Assembly (NCBI GenBank): GCA_947470105.1
Contig: CANISR010000016.1
Coordinates: 1 to 34,417 of the forward strand
Length of the DNA stretch: 34,417 nucleotides
Direction of reading: 5' to 3'
DNA from: Fidelibacterota bacterium
Lineage (GTDB): Bacteria; Pseudomonadota; Alphaproteobacteria; Rhodospirillales; Rhodospirillaceae
Shown: positions 23,506 through 32,675 of the stretch, piece by piece
Layout: every line of letters begins with the position of its first letter
How positions within the stretch are numbered: position 1 is the first letter of the stretch
Position numbers and translations under genes: made by a program
Notes under the pieces: generated by a model
Told to the model about the DNA's origin: nothing
The model's database searches: none
What the model saw: the letters and a program-made list of their open reading frames with translations, nothing else

Positions 23506-23991
23506 TTACTTCACGGCGGTGACGTCCACCTCGACCATCATTCCCGGCCAGGCCAGCGAAGTCACGCCTACGAGTGTGTGAGCCGGCAGCGGAAGGCCGC
23601 TTAAGGCCTCTGACCGGCACTTTCCCACGTCGGGCATGCTGCGCATGTCGGTCACATAGGTCGTGACCTTCACGATATCGGTCAGGGACGCATTTTGCTT
23701 TTCGAGTGTGCGCTTGATTTTGTCCCAGGCGTATTTGCACTGGGCGTAAGGATCGGCGAGGTGGAGGATTTTCCCGCCCTCGGTCGCGGCCTCGTCCTCG
23801 GAGCCGACACCGGCGAGATAAATGAACCGGCGCGGATTGGTGACCGTCACCGCCTCGGAGAACCTGCCCTTGGCCCACTCACTGTAGTTGAAATTCTCCT
23901 TCTTAAATCCGCCGTCGGAGGCGGCCTGGGCAAGAGCGAAGAAGGCGAAGCTCGCCATGAGGCCGAGCGCTACGGTCTTTGCGATTTTCAT
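23506..23991 (-). CDS. Exported RidA/YjgF/UK114-fold protein (ridA2)
   Basis: A 161-residue near-copy of ridA1 (about 85 percent identical over the mature part by eye), with its own signal peptide (LMASFAFFALAQAAS). The same Arg-lacking pattern occurs at the active-site segment (PAHTLVGV). Identity is highest in the central block NYSEW to DVGKC and lower in the signal peptide and near residues 55-65 and 125-135. ATG 23991 begins exactly at the signal peptide. It heads the minus-strand run ending at 17087 and diverges from a VOC gene, with a shared promoter region of 179 bases. Confidence 0.88.
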   Translation of the reverse strand: MKIAKTVALGLMASFAFFALAQAASDGGFKKENFNYSEWAKGRFSEAVTVTNPRRFIYLAGVGSEDEAATEGGKILHLADPYAQCKYAWDKIKRTLEKQNASLTDIVKVTTYVTDMRSMPDVGKCRSEALSGLPLPAHTLVGVTSLAWPGMMVEVDVTAVK

Positions 23992-24170
23992 TGGGGGTCC
24001 CCGTCCGCAATTCGTTGAGTGTGGGGAAAGCTTATACGTGACCGTCCAGGGGACCAATGCGTTAGCGGCCGGAACCCGGTTTTTCCCCGGTGACGAGAGG
24101 GCGGGAGCGGAACACGGTGCCTGCTGACGGGTTATAATCGGAATATGTCGGCTTAAACGAGGAGTGACCC

Positions 24171-24599
24171 ATGGAAACGAAAGAACTGCACCGCGGCCGG
24201 TTGATCGACCATCTTCAACTGGTGGTGTCCGACCTCGCTGCTGCCAAGCGGTTTTATCAGGCGGTGCTGAAGGCCCTCGACGTACCCATGGGCGGCGAGG
24301 GCGAGGACTTTTTCTGGGCTGACGAGCTCTTCGTCTCAAGCAAGGACAGTAAAGCCGCTCAGGGGCACCTGACGGGCAGGGCGCACTTCGCGTTTCAGGC
24401 CAAAGACCGCGATCAGGTCAAAGCTTTCCACGCAGCGGCGGTTGCCGCCGGTGGGCGCGACAACGGCGCCCCGGGCGAACGGCCCTATCATCCCGGGTAT
24501 TATGCGGCCTTCGTCACAGACCCCGACGGCAATAACGTCGAGGCGGTTTTCCATGGCGCTGCGCAACGCTCCGCACCATCGGTGAAGATCACGTTTTAA
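24171..24599 (+). CDS. VOC/glyoxalase family protein
   Basis: A 142-residue protein with GAGGAG before ATG 24171. The first half (LIDHLQLVVSDLAAAKRFYQ then VLKALDVPMGG) and second half (GRAHFAFQAKDRDQVKAFHA, YHPGYYAAFVTDPDGNNVEAVFHG) are the two beta-alpha-beta-beta-beta modules of the vicinal oxygen chelate fold. The DPDGNNVEAV motif with Glu as metal ligand and the early His of DHLQL suggest a functional metal site. Substrate unknown; related proteins are lactoylglutathione lyase-like. Confidence 0.88.
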   Translation: METKELHRGRLIDHLQLVVSDLAAAKRFYQAVLKALDVPMGGEGEDFFWADELFVSSKDSKAAQGHLTGRAHFAFQAKDRDQVKAFHAAAVAAGGRDNGAPGERPYHPGYYAAFVTDPDGNNVEAVFHGAAQRSAPSVKITF

Positions 24600-24712
24600 G
24601 CTTCCATGTAGCGGCGGCCCGCGATCTCTTCTTAAAAAAGCATCCGTTTCGATGCATTGTACGGCCAAGATGAGGCTCCGCTCCCGGGCCCTTCACATTG
24701 ATTGGCCGGCCC

Positions 24713-25285
24713 ATGTTCATCGAAGAATACCCCAATGCCGTCCCCGTGGACCTGTGCGAGCGTATGATCGCGGCGTTCGAACGCGACCCGCGCCGAAAGA
24801 AGAGTCTGGTGGTGGTGGGCGATCAATGGGTCGAGCATAAGGGCCGGTCGGGAACCGCCATCCAGGATCCCGCCCATGATTCACCGGAGTGGCAGGGGTA
24901 TCTTGAGCAGCTCGCCCCGCCTTTCGAGTCCACGGCACAAAGCTATGCCGGGAAGTACCGCGGCTTCGTTCAGTTGGCCAGCCTGGATGAAATCTACTGC
25001 ACGCGCCCCAATATCGAACGGGTCGATCCCGGCCAGCAGTTCGACTGGCATTCGGACCAGAGCGCTTCGACCTCGGGGCGCATCATCGCCGGGCTGCTTT
25101 ATCTGCGCACCATCACCGCAGGCGGCTACACCGAATTCGACCTACAGCAGCGGCGTATCCAGCCGGAAGCCGGGAAAATCGCACTCTTCCCGCCGTTCTG
25201 GACCCACATGCACCGCGGCGTGAGCCCGGTGTCAGAGGTCAAATACGTGGTGAGCTTCTTCTGGTCTTACGTGAAGCCGCGATGA
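24713..25285 (+). CDS. 2-oxoglutarate/Fe(II)-dependent oxygenase
   Basis: A 190-residue compact oxygenase from ATG 24713; a TTG 15 bases earlier is less likely. It carries the HxD pair (QFDWHSDQSA), a distal His in THMHRGVSPV with the following Arg available for 2OG binding, and the core-fold segments RIIAGLLYLRTITAGGYTEF and RIQPEAGKIALFPPFW. That last stretch is typical of 2OG-FeII_Oxy_3/4 enzymes such as PKHD-type hydroxylases. This is the second such enzyme in the window and is not closely related to the one at 14263-15060. The hydrolase gene starts 15 bases downstream, so both are probably co-transcribed. Confidence 0.85.
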   Translation: MFIEEYPNAVPVDLCERMIAAFERDPRRKKSLVVVGDQWVEHKGRSGTAIQDPAHDSPEWQGYLEQLAPPFESTAQSYAGKYRGFVQLASLDEIYCTRPNIERVDPGQQFDWHSDQSASTSGRIIAGLLYLRTITAGGYTEFDLQQRRIQPEAGKIALFPPFWTHMHRGVSPVSEVKYVVSFFWSYVKPR

Positions 25286-25300
25286 CGCGGCGGCGATGTC

Positions 25301-26107
25301 ATGGCGGCTAAACCGGGCATTACCGCCGAGCGCCACCTTATTTCCACCGACAGCGGCGGCGTGCCGGTGGCGACGTATAGGCCCGCGGGCGCTGGGCCAT
25401 TGCCGGTTCTAGTCTATTTTCCGGGCGGTAGATTTAGGTATCGGTTTTCAGCGCTGTACGACGCTTTTTGCAGTTACCTGGCCGCGGCCTGCGAATGCGT
25501 GGTTGTCTGCGCCGACTACAGGCTGGCGCCCGCCGCGCCTTTTCCAGCCGCCCCCAACGATTGCTACGAAGCGCTGCGGTGGGTCAGCCTCAATGCGGCG
25601 TCATTTGGCGGAGACCCGCGGTGTATCGTCGTCGGCGGAGACAGCGCCGGGGCGACTTTGGCCGCGGTGGTGTGCCTGATGGCCAAGGACCGCGGCGGAC
25701 CATCCATCGCCGGCCAGATTCTGGCCTACCCTTTTCTCGGCGGAGACATGGAGACGCCGTCGCGACTGGAATTCGGCAATGTGGCGGACTTCATCAACGG
25801 CTGGCGCGCTTACACACCCCGCCCGGAAGACGCGTCCCATCCCTGGGCTACACCCGCAAATGCGCCGAGCTTGGAAGATCTTCCGCCGGCCCTGATTTTT
25901 ACCGGCGCCTGCGACCCGCTGCGGGACGAGGGCGAGTCTTTCGCTGCTAAGCTAAGCGCCGACGGCAACGGGGTCGCGCATTTCCGCATCGCGAACGGCG
26001 CCCACGGTTTTCTCACGTCCCTCAAGCCGGAGGACGAGGACATACGTCAGGCCGTCGTGAAACTCATCGCTGCGGAAATCAGGAAACGCTTTATTTCGGC
26101 GCCCTGA
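25301..26107 (+). CDS. Alpha/beta hydrolase of the hormone-sensitive-lipase type
   Basis: A 268-residue protein of the HSL family (family IV esterases). GGDSAGATL contains the nucleophile Ser in the GDSAG motif, FTGACDPLRDEG the acid and NGAHGF the His, so the triad is complete. The normal oxyanion motif HGGG is replaced by FPGGRFRYR (Pro for His, Arg for the last Gly), and CADYRLAPAAPFPAAPNDCYEAL is the usual following segment. It is probably an esterase with altered acyl preference. It overlaps by 17 bases with the convergent secreted-protein gene. Confidence 0.88.
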   Translation: MAAKPGITAERHLISTDSGGVPVATYRPAGAGPLPVLVYFPGGRFRYRFSALYDAFCSYLAAACECVVVCADYRLAPAAPFPAAPNDCYEALRWVSLNAASFGGDPRCIVVGGDSAGATLAAVVCLMAKDRGGPSIAGQILAYPFLGGDMETPSRLEFGNVADFINGWRAYTPRPEDASHPWATPANAPSLEDLPPALIFTGACDPLRDEGESFAAKLSADGNGVAHFRIANGAHGFLTSLKPEDEDIRQAVVKLIAAEIRKRFISAP

Positions 26108-27017
26108 CGCCGCTGGTGACGAGGAGGCTGGAAATGAAACCGGTACGGTTGCCGCCGGGAATGGTCACTGTCAGCCAGCGCTTATCAGCACTCACCTCCA
26201 CGACATTCAGCGCGGTCGTGTCGGGAAAGGTATAGAGCGGCGGGCCGTCGGAACTCCGCGCGGCATAAGCCGGAGCGCCGCCCCGCGCGCTCACCACATA
26301 GTAGAGCTGCAGTGACGCCATGAAGGCTTCGGACACGTCTGGGTCGCCGGACTGCTGTTCCGGTGCGGCGGACGGCGGCGCAGGCTGCAGCGGCGCCTGT
26401 TGCGGTACCGCGATCTGCGGCAGGGGCGCCAGCCTTGCGATCTGGCGCGGATCCGGCGTTGATTGCGCGGGAGCCGAAAACCGATAAGGCGGTGCGGCCT
26501 CAGCGACGATCTGATCTTGCGCGCAGGGTTTCGCCAACGGCCGGTGAAACGCGACCCTCTTCCGTGTGAACAGCGCAGGGTCGCTGGTTTCGACTACCTC
26601 GGTGCGGTAGCCGATGGCCGCCGTATTGGGCGTGTCGTTATACCAATCGAGCACGACGGACGCGGTCGCCTTATCCGCGAGCGTGAGCTTGATCGGGTTT
26701 TGGCGGGTCTTGCCGCGGGTGTCCTCGTCGTAAGCGGTCGGCACCCAGGACAGCTCTGCGGTTCCAGCGGGAACATCGAGGATGACGATTTCCGGGTTCC
26801 TCGAAATCGCGCCGACCAGGATGCCGTTCAGATAGAGATCGCCGCGCGGCACCCGCATATTCTCGCGCTTGGGATAATTCTGATTGAAGCCCATGGCCAC
26901 GAAAATCCGGGCGCCGCAGGACGGCGCTTCCAGCATATCGGGGGCGGCGCGGACCATGGCCGGCGTCATGGCCGCCATCAGGCCGCACAGAATTGCGCGG
27001 GCTCGAAATTCCGTCAT
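26091..27017 (-). CDS. Secreted protein with a C-terminal SH3-like domain
   Basis: A 308-residue protein with a signal peptide ending at MVRAAPD. The first part (about residues 30-165) carries beta strands and the VVLDWYNDTPNTAAIGYRTEVVET stretch, a DUF2846-like pattern I cannot assign firmly. A proline/alanine/glutamine-rich linker (PQQAPLQPAPPSAAPEQQ) follows, then a small C-terminal beta domain (PPLYTFPDTTALNVVEVSADKRW then LTVTIPGGNRTGFISSLLV), which reads like a bacterial SH3 domain that may bind cell wall. Two cysteines (SCGAR and AKPCAQD) could form a disulfide. Convergent with the hydrolase and divergent from the YqhA gene. Confidence 0.75.
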   Translation of the reverse strand: MTEFRARAILCGLMAAMTPAMVRAAPDMLEAPSCGARIFVAMGFNQNYPKRENMRVPRGDLYLNGILVGAISRNPEIVILDVPAGTAELSWVPTAYDEDTRGKTRQNPIKLTLADKATASVVLDWYNDTPNTAAIGYRTEVVETSDPALFTRKRVAFHRPLAKPCAQDQIVAEAAPPYRFSAPAQSTPDPRQIARLAPLPQIAVPQQAPLQPAPPSAAPEQQSGDPDVSEAFMASLQLYYVVSARGGAPAYAARSSDGPPLYTFPDTTALNVVEVSADKRWLTVTIPGGNRTGFISSLLVTSGVRAPK

Positions 27018-27129
27018 ACAAACAAACCTTTTGGCGACTCACTCTCACCGTGTTGTTACCATACCCCGGGACGGCGGCGTGCCACATATCCCCGCCGGCA
27101 TTTGAATTCTTTCAGCATTTTATTGGACC

Positions 27130-27681
27130 ATGACGGACACTCCTCCTGAGCGCGCCACGCGCCCCCTCCCCGCCTTCATCTTCGCCTCCCGCTGGTTGCA
27201 GGTGCCGCTGTACCTCGGGCTCATCGTCGCCCAGGGCGTGTACGTCATCCTCTTTCTCAAGGAACTCTGGCACCTGGTGACCCACGTCGCCACGTTCGGC
27301 GAGCAGGAAATCATGCTGGTAGTCCTGGGGCTCATCGACGTGGTGATGATCTCAAACCTGCTCATCATGGTGATCATCGGCGGGTATGAAACATTCGTGT
27401 CCCGGTTGCGTCTGGAAGGTCACCCCGACCAGCCGGAATGGTTGGACCACGTCAACGCCAGTGTGCTGAAAATCAAACTGGCCATGGCCATCATCGGCAT
27501 TTCATCCATCCACCTGCTGCGCACCTTCATCGAGGCCGGCGCCCTGGGCAGCGGCAAGAGCGGGTACACCGAGTCCGGCGTCATGTGGCAGACCATCATC
27601 CATGTGGTCTTCATCCTGTCGGCGGTGGGGATCGCGGCCGTGGAACGCATGGGCCACCCGCCGGCGCCCACTCGTCATTAG
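27130..27681 (+). CDS. YqhA/UPF0114 family membrane protein
   Basis: A 183-residue inner-membrane protein with four predicted helices: FIFASRWLQVPLYLGLIVAQ (17-44), IMLVVLGLIDVVMISNLLIM (60-85), IKLAMAIIGISSIHLLRTFI (112-133) and IIHVVFILSAVGIAAVERM (151-173). The ASRWLQVPLYLGL opening, GLIDVVMISNLLIMV and VLKIKLA-SSIHLLRTF motifs are diagnostic of YqhA (TIGR00645). The function is unknown. Its stop codon lies in one arm of a hairpin shared with the next gene's stop. Confidence 0.9.
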   Translation: MTDTPPERATRPLPAFIFASRWLQVPLYLGLIVAQGVYVILFLKELWHLVTHVATFGEQEIMLVVLGLIDVVMISNLLIMVIIGGYETFVSRLRLEGHPDQPEWLDHVNASVLKIKLAMAIIGISSIHLLRTFIEAGALGSGKSGYTESGVMWQTIIHVVFILSAVGIAAVERMGHPPAPTRH

Positions 27682-27695
27682 TCGCGAGCGACTAA
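27678..27695. terminator. Hairpin containing both convergent stop codons
   Basis: TTAGTCG (27678-27684) pairs perfectly with CGACTAA (27689-27695) around a CGAG loop. The plus-strand TAG of the YqhA gene (27679-27681) and the minus-strand TAG of the pyrophosphohydrolase (27692-27694) sit in opposite arms. A short CTCTT follows on the plus strand. It is a compact candidate bidirectional terminator. Confidence 0.5.
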
Positions 27696-27997
27696 CTCTT
27701 GATGTGACTGCCGGTGCCGTCGCCTTTGCGCGCCCATGTGCGGCCGCGGTTGATCTGCATTTTCCGGTCCACCGCTTCGTTGACGTCGAAGCCGCACAAC
27801 GTCGCCACCCTGTAGAGCAGGATAAAGACGTCGGCGGTTTCCAGCGCCGCCTCGGCGTGGTCGCCGGCGCGGACCGCCTCCACCAGTTCTTCCATTTCCA
27901 GCATGGCCCGCTCCACCAGCACGGCAGGCCCGGTGGCGGGCCCGAAAGTGTCCTCGCCCCAGGCGGTGACGGATGTCTGATCTTCGGCGTGGCTCAC
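27692..27997 (-). CDS. MazG-like nucleoside triphosphate pyrophosphohydrolase
   Basis: A 101-residue all-alpha NTP-PPase. The helical EMEELVEA and ETADVFILLYRVA motifs give the ExxE and ExxD metal-binding pairs of MazG/dUTPase-like enzymes, and the C terminus FDVNEAVDRKMQINRGRTWARKGDG (K-N-R-WP-like end) is typical. The enzyme cleaves nucleoside triphosphates to monophosphate and pyrophosphate, probably as house-cleaning. The start is GTG 27997, decided by AAGGAA six bases before. Confidence 0.87.
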   Translation of the reverse strand: MSHAEDQTSVTAWGEDTFGPATGPAVLVERAMLEMEELVEAVRAGDHAEAALETADVFILLYRVATLCGFDVNEAVDRKMQINRGRTWARKGDGTGSHIKS

Positions 27998-28085
27998 GGG
28001 TATTTCCTTAAAAGATTTTCCAGGCAGTCATCGCCATTTTGACGGCGTTGCGCAATACTCCGGTCAACCCACGCCGGAGAGAGCC

Positions 28086-28574
28086 ATGCCGCACGATCAT
28101 CCGCACCACCCCGAGGAACCTGTCGACTGGAAGCTTCACGGGGTGAAAGTCATTCCGGGCGACCAGCTTGACGCCAATACCGCCCAGACTCCCGGTATGA
28201 ACCGGCAGGCCGCCATCAACCTGGCCCGGGTCGGCGCCCAGAAGATCTGGGCCGGCACCGTGCATATCCACGCCAACGCCAAAACCGGCGCCCACCACCA
28301 CGGCCCCCTGGAAAGCGTGATCTACATCGTGAAAGGGCGCGCGCGCATGCGCTGGGGCGACAAATTGGAATTCACCGCCGAAGCCGGGCCGGGCGATTTC
28401 ATTTTCGTTCCGCCTTATGTGCCCCATCAGGAGATCAACGCCAGCACCGACGAGACCCTGGAATGCGTCCTGGTGCGCAGCGACAACGAGGCCATCGCCA
28501 TCAACCTGGAAATCGAACCGGTCGAAAAGCCGGAAACGGTTCTGTGGATTGATCCGGTGCATCGCGCGCCCTGA
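28086..28574 (+). CDS. Cupin domain protein
   Basis: A 162-residue single cupin with GGAGAGAG before ATG 28086. The first motif (IHANAKTGAHHHGPLESVIYIVKG) supplies the His pair and Glu, and the second (GPGDFIFVPPYVPHQEINA) the last His of a metal site. The His/Pro-rich start (MPHDHPHHPEE) may bind metal too. The function is unknown; dioxygenase, isomerase or binding roles are all possible. It stands alone before the amidase gene (128 bases). Confidence 0.88.
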   Translation: MPHDHPHHPEEPVDWKLHGVKVIPGDQLDANTAQTPGMNRQAAINLARVGAQKIWAGTVHIHANAKTGAHHHGPLESVIYIVKGRARMRWGDKLEFTAEAGPGDFIFVPPYVPHQEINASTDETLECVLVRSDNEAIAINLEIEPVEKPETVLWIDPVHRAP

Positions 28575-28649
28575 TCCAGCATCGTTGTCCGTCGTCATAA
28601 GCGTAGAATTCGGAGTGTTGGAACGAGCTTAGAAAATTGATTCACCGTT

Positions 28650-28671
28650 CGCCGGAACGGGAGGTCCGGCG
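28650..28671. promoter_or_regulatory. Stem-loop in the amidase leader
   Basis: CGCCGGA and TCCGGCG form a perfect seven-base stem around ACGGGAGG, 31 bases upstream of the amidase ATG. The purine-rich loop resembles a ribosome site but is far from the start. It could be the terminator of the cupin gene or an mRNA element; sequence alone does not decide. Confidence 0.3.
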
Positions 28672-28702
28672 GGCATCACATGACCATCCGTGGGGAAACA
28701 TC

Positions 28703-30973
28703 ATGCGCAGAGACCTCCTGCCCGCCATCGTCGCGGGACTGCTGATCTCCATCTCGCCGCTCCGTGCTGCAGATCGCTTCCAAATAGAGGAAGCAACAAT
28801 CGACAGCATCCAGAGCGCCATAAAATCCGGGCAGGTCACCTGCAAAGGCGTGGTTCAGGCCTATATCGACCGCGCCAAGGCCTATAACGGCATCTGCACC
28901 GCCATGGTCACCCCGGATGGTGCGCCCGTTCCCGCGGTCACCGGGCTAGTGCGCGCCGGCGTGGCCGCCACATTCCCCACCACGACCCGCGCCGCGTCCA
29001 CATTCCTGCCGAACTTAAGCGAATATCAGGGCGCGCCGCTGGACTACGGCCACATGGAAGCGACCGCGTCGGATCCCAGCGTGCAACAGCAATACGGCAT
29101 GGTGGTGGGACTTAAAGATGCCGGCCAGGTGAACGCCCTCGAGAGCATCAACATTCGCGGCGAGCGTTCAGTGTCCTGCAAAGCGTCTTGCGACACCAAC
29201 CCAACACTTGGTCCCAATCCCGCCAGTTGCCCCGCGGCCTGCGACGCCTTCCGGCGCCAGCCCGATGCCCTGGAACGCGCCGCGGAACTCGACGCGCAGT
29301 ATGGAAGGCGTCCCGATCTCACCAAGCTGCCGATGTATTGCGCCGTCGTCACGGTCAAAGACTGGTATGATGTGAAGGACATTCGTTCCACCGGGGGCAA
29401 TGACGTGGCCTTTGCCATGGATGCTGCACCCCGGGACGCCACCGCCGTCGGCAAGTTGCGCGACAAGGGCGCCATCATTTACGCCGTCACCATTGCCGCA
29501 GAAGTAACCCACGGCGCCGCCGGCCCGGACAAGGCCGCGAAGTCCTTCATCGGCGGCAGCGGCAGCATCCGCAGCTCCTGGGCCGGGCATGTGTGCAGCC
29601 CCTATGACACCGAACGCTCCGCCGGGCCGTCCAGCGGCGGCGCCGGCGCCGCGGTGGCGGCCAACCTTGCTACGTGTTCGGTGTGCGAAACCACCGGCGG
29701 CTCCTGCCGCGAGCCGGCGGGGCAGAATGCCGCCCCCAGCTTCGTCACCACCAAAGGCCTGACATCCGAGGACGGCACGGCAACAGCGCAACATATCAAT
29801 CACCGCCCCGGCGCCATCTGCCGCACCCTGGGCGACGCCGCGCGCGTGGTCGACGCCATGAAGGACCCCAAAGACGGAAACTTCGACACCCACGACGCCT
29901 TCACGGCCACACCAAAGGCGCTGCTGGCCAAGGACCCTTATCCCAGCTTCGTCGTCACCAAGGCCGGCGCCACTTCACTCAAGGGCCTGCGCATCGGCAT
30001 CGTGCGCGAGTACATGGTCAAGCACACGCCCAACGACGCCGCCATTAGCGACGCGGTGGATCGTGAAATAAAAAGCGTGCTGCGCGACAAGCTGGGTGCT
30101 GAGATCGTGGAATCCATTGATCCCCAGTACCCCGATGATCCGGGCGTTCCGAACATGACATACACCTTCGCCGACGCTTTCGCGGAAACCATCCCCATCA
30201 ACGCGCCGGAGTATTTCTACCAGATGGTGGGCGGCGCGCTGGAGTTCGCCGTTCCGGGCTACGACGTACGCTCCCGCGACTATCTGGTGAAACTATCCCT
30301 GCGCAAGGCGCCGCTCTCGGACAAACTGAACATGCGCAGGATTCTGGGCGACCTCGACAATACCGCCCGCGACGCCTTCAGCATGGCGCGCTACCTCATG
30401 GAGCGCGGCGACGCCAAGATCCCCGACTGGACGGCCTACGCCGCAAACTCCAAATGGCGCTCGGAGGAACAGGCGGTGGCGTCGAAAAACGCCGCCACCC
30501 AGAATGTGCAGGATATCCGCGCCACCCGCGGCATCGACCGGGTGAAGATGCAGACCGTGTTCCGGATGGCGATCCTCAAAGCCATGCGCGAGAACCATAT
30601 CGACGTCTTCGTGCATCCGAATATCGGACTGCCCCAGTGGAAGATCGGCACCGACCGCGAGCCCACCGTAGGCGGCCGCGCCGCCGCCGGACCATCCATC
30701 ACCGATCTGCTGGGAAGCCCCGAGATCAGCGTGCCCGCAGGGTTCAATCAAGTGGTCTTCGACCCGAAGTATGAGCTAAGCGCCGACAGGAAGAGCTATC
30801 GCCTGGTGGCCGGGACGGAACGCGGGGCGCTTAACCACCCTATGCCGTTCAGCATCCTGTTCTGGGCAGGGCCCGGCGACGAGCCGGTGGTTCTGAAAGC
30901 CGCCTCCGCATACGAGGCCGCCACCAAGCACCACGCGCCGCCGTCGGGATTCGGTCCGATTCTACGTCCTTAA
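28703..30973 (+). CDS. Exported cysteine-rich amidase (amidase signature family)
   Basis: About 756 residues, longer than usual for this family. A signal peptide ([20 protein letters not shown]) precedes the amidase fold. The Ser-cisSer-Lys set is visible: Lys219 ([11 protein letters not shown]), SSGG at 310-313 ([13 protein letters not shown]) and nucleophile Ser334 in [11 protein letters not shown]. Residues 150-210 are an insertion before the Lys with four cysteines (CKASC and CPAAC at 159-180), and more cysteines surround the nucleophile, so several disulfides are likely in the periplasm. The C-terminal part ([23 protein letters not shown]) returns to family sequence. The 3' end overlaps the chemoreceptor gene by four bases. 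Confidence 0.88.
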   Translation: MRRDLLPAIVAGLLISISPLRAADRFQIEEATIDSIQSAIKSGQVTCKGVVQAYIDRAKAYNGICTAMVTPDGAPVPAVTGLVRAGVAATFPTTTRAASTFLPNLSEYQGAPLDYGHMEATASDPSVQQQYGMVVGLKDAGQVNALESINIRGERSVSCKASCDTNPTLGPNPASCPAACDAFRRQPDALERAAELDAQYGRRPDLTKLPMYCAVVTVKDWYDVKDIRSTGGNDVAFAMDAAPRDATAVGKLRDKGAIIYAVTIAAEVTHGAAGPDKAAKSFIGGSGSIRSSWAGHVCSPYDTERSAGPSSGGAGAAVAANLATCSVCETTGGSCREPAGQNAAPSFVTTKGLTSEDGTATAQHINHRPGAICRTLGDAARVVDAMKDPKDGNFDTHDAFTATPKALLAKDPYPSFVVTKAGATSLKGLRIGIVREYMVKHTPNDAAISDAVDREIKSVLRDKLGAEIVESIDPQYPDDPGVPNMTYTFADAFAETIPINAPEYFYQMVGGALEFAVPGYDVRSRDYLVKLSLRKAPLSDKLNMRRILGDLDNTARDAFSMARYLMERGDAKIPDWTAYAANSKWRSEEQAVASKNAATQNVQDIRATRGIDRVKMQTVFRMAILKAMRENHIDVFVHPNIGLPQWKIGTDREPTVGGRAAAGPSITDLLGSPEISVPAGFNQVVFDPKYELSADRKSYRLVAGTERGALNHPMPFSILFWAGPGDEPVVLKAASAYEAATKHHAPPSGFGPILRP

Positions 30974-32655
30974 GCGGCCCGGCGGATATCGCTGAGAAAG
31001 CTGTCCACTTCGGTCGTCAAGCTCGCCGACTGCACCAGCAATTTTTTCGCCGAGTCCAGCACGCCCGAGGAGACCTGTCCGGTCTTCCCGGCTGCGCTGC
31101 TGACCATAGCGACATTCGACGACACATCGCGCGTGCCGGCCGCGGCCTGCTCCACACTGCGGGCTATTTCCGCGGTGGCCGCTGCCTGCTGTTCGATGGC
31201 GGCGGCGATGGTGGTGGCGATCTGTTCCACCTGGCCGATGGTGGTGAAAATGCCTTCGATAATGCGGATGGACGTGCCAGCGCTGTTTTGGATATCGGCG
31301 ATCTGCGCGGCGATGTCGCCGGTCGCCTTGGCGGTTTGACGGGCCAGTGTCTTGACCTCGGCCGCCACCACGGCAAAGCCCTTGCCGGCGTCGCCCGCCC
31401 GCGCGGCTTCGATAGTGGCGTTGAGCGCCAGCAGGTTGGTCTGTTCCGCCACCTCGGTAATCAGGTCCACCACTTTGCCGATCTTCTGGGCGGCGGCGTC
31501 GAGACCGCGCACCACATCCCGGGCGTCGGTGGCTCGCGCAACCGCCTTGGCGCTGACCTGGGATGATTCACTGACCTGGCGGCTGATTTCCTGGATCGAG
31601 GCCGACAGTTCCTCGGTCGCCGCCGAGACCGACCGCACATTCACCGACGCCTCTTCCGATGCGGTGGCGATGGCGGCCGATTGTGCATTGGTTTCCTGGG
31701 CGGAGGCCTGCATGGTCACCGCGGAGACTTCCATGTCGCGGCTCGCGGCGGAGACAGTCGCGAGGGCCTGGCGCACGACCCCATCGAATGCCTTGGTGCG
31801 GGCCGACATGGCTTCCATGCGGGCTTCCTTGGCTTTGCGTTCCGCGTCTTGAGCCGCCGCCATGTCGGCGGTTTTGATCATATTGATTTTGAATACCTCG
31901 ACTGCTTTCGCCATGGCGCCGATTTCATCCTGGCGCTCACGCGCGGGAATGGCGGCGGCGGTGTCGCCGCCAGCGAGCTTGGTCATGGCGCCGGTCATGG
32001 CTGAGAGCGGTCGCGAAATGCCATTGGCGAGGAGCGCGCTGATCGTCAACTGGAGCGCGGTGGCTATCGCCGCCAGAATGCCGAGCAGAGTTAGCAGCGA
32101 GCGGTTTGTTCCTTCAGCTTTGCCGCTGATGGCGCCGCTATTGGACTCGATCAGGTCACCGAGCTTTTCCATGACTTTTTCGAGATCTTGGAAATTCTGA
32201 ATGAACCCGGGGAACCCTTCGGCGGCGGCATCCGTGTTCTTGAGTGCGCGGTCCACCAACTGAGTCGCGCCGGCGATATAGACATCGAGCTTGGGGCCAG
32301 CTTCGGCAACGGCGGCATCTACGTCGGGGGAAATCTTGAGCCCGCGCAGCGCCGCGAGGGATTCGCGGAACGATGCGGCGTGTTCGGCCAGGTCCTCGTG
32401 TACGCCGCGCTTGTCTTCCGCACTGCCCTGGGGGCCAACATGCATAGCCATCAGCACGTCGGCGCGGAGCGCATCGTGCATCATATCCACCTGCATCTGT
32501 TGGCGGACCGCGGAGGTGTTCTGCGTTACCAGCGATAAGCCGCTGTTGCTGCTGGCCATGCCGAAAACACCGGCGAGGCTGGCGATGGCAATGGTGGAGA
32601 CCGCGAAGGTTTCGGCCAGGATCAGCTTTTTGCGGATAGAGAGAGCGTCGAACAT
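30970..32655 (-). CDS. Methyl-accepting chemotaxis protein
   Basis: A 561-residue transmembrane receptor. TM1 lies near residues 12-33, a helical periplasmic sensor region spans about 35-185 and TM2 is at 188-212 ([20 protein letters not shown]). A HAMP domain ([21 protein letters not shown]) is followed by a long coiled coil with the signalling hairpin [21 protein letters not shown] then [17 protein letters not shown]. An AGAGGA site supports ATG 32655. No C-terminal NWETF CheR tether is seen, and the ligand is unknown. It lies downstream of the outer-membrane-type gene on the same strand. Confidence 0.93.
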   Translation of the reverse strand: MFDALSIRKKLILAETFAVSTIAIASLAGVFGMASSNSGLSLVTQNTSAVRQQMQVDMMHDALRADVLMAMHVGPQGSAEDKRGVHEDLAEHAASFRESLAALRGLKISPDVDAAVAEAGPKLDVYIAGATQLVDRALKNTDAAAEGFPGFIQNFQDLEKVMEKLGDLIESNSGAISGKAEGTNRSLLTLLGILAAIATALQLTISALLANGISRPLSAMTGAMTKLAGGDTAAAIPARERQDEIGAMAKAVEVFKINMIKTADMAAAQDAERKAKEARMEAMSARTKAFDGVVRQALATVSAASRDMEVSAVTMQASAQETNAQSAAIATASEEASVNVRSVSAATEELSASIQEISRQVSESSQVSAKAVARATDARDVVRGLDAAAQKIGKVVDLITEVAEQTNLLALNATIEAARAGDAGKGFAVVAAEVKTLARQTAKATGDIAAQIADIQNSAGTSIRIIEGIFTTIGQVEQIATTIAAAIEQQAAATAEIARSVEQAAAGTRDVSSNVAMVSSAAGKTGQVSSGVLDSAKKLLVQSASLTTEVDSFLSDIRRAA

Positions 32656-32675
32656 GAAGGTCTTCCTCTGATTTT

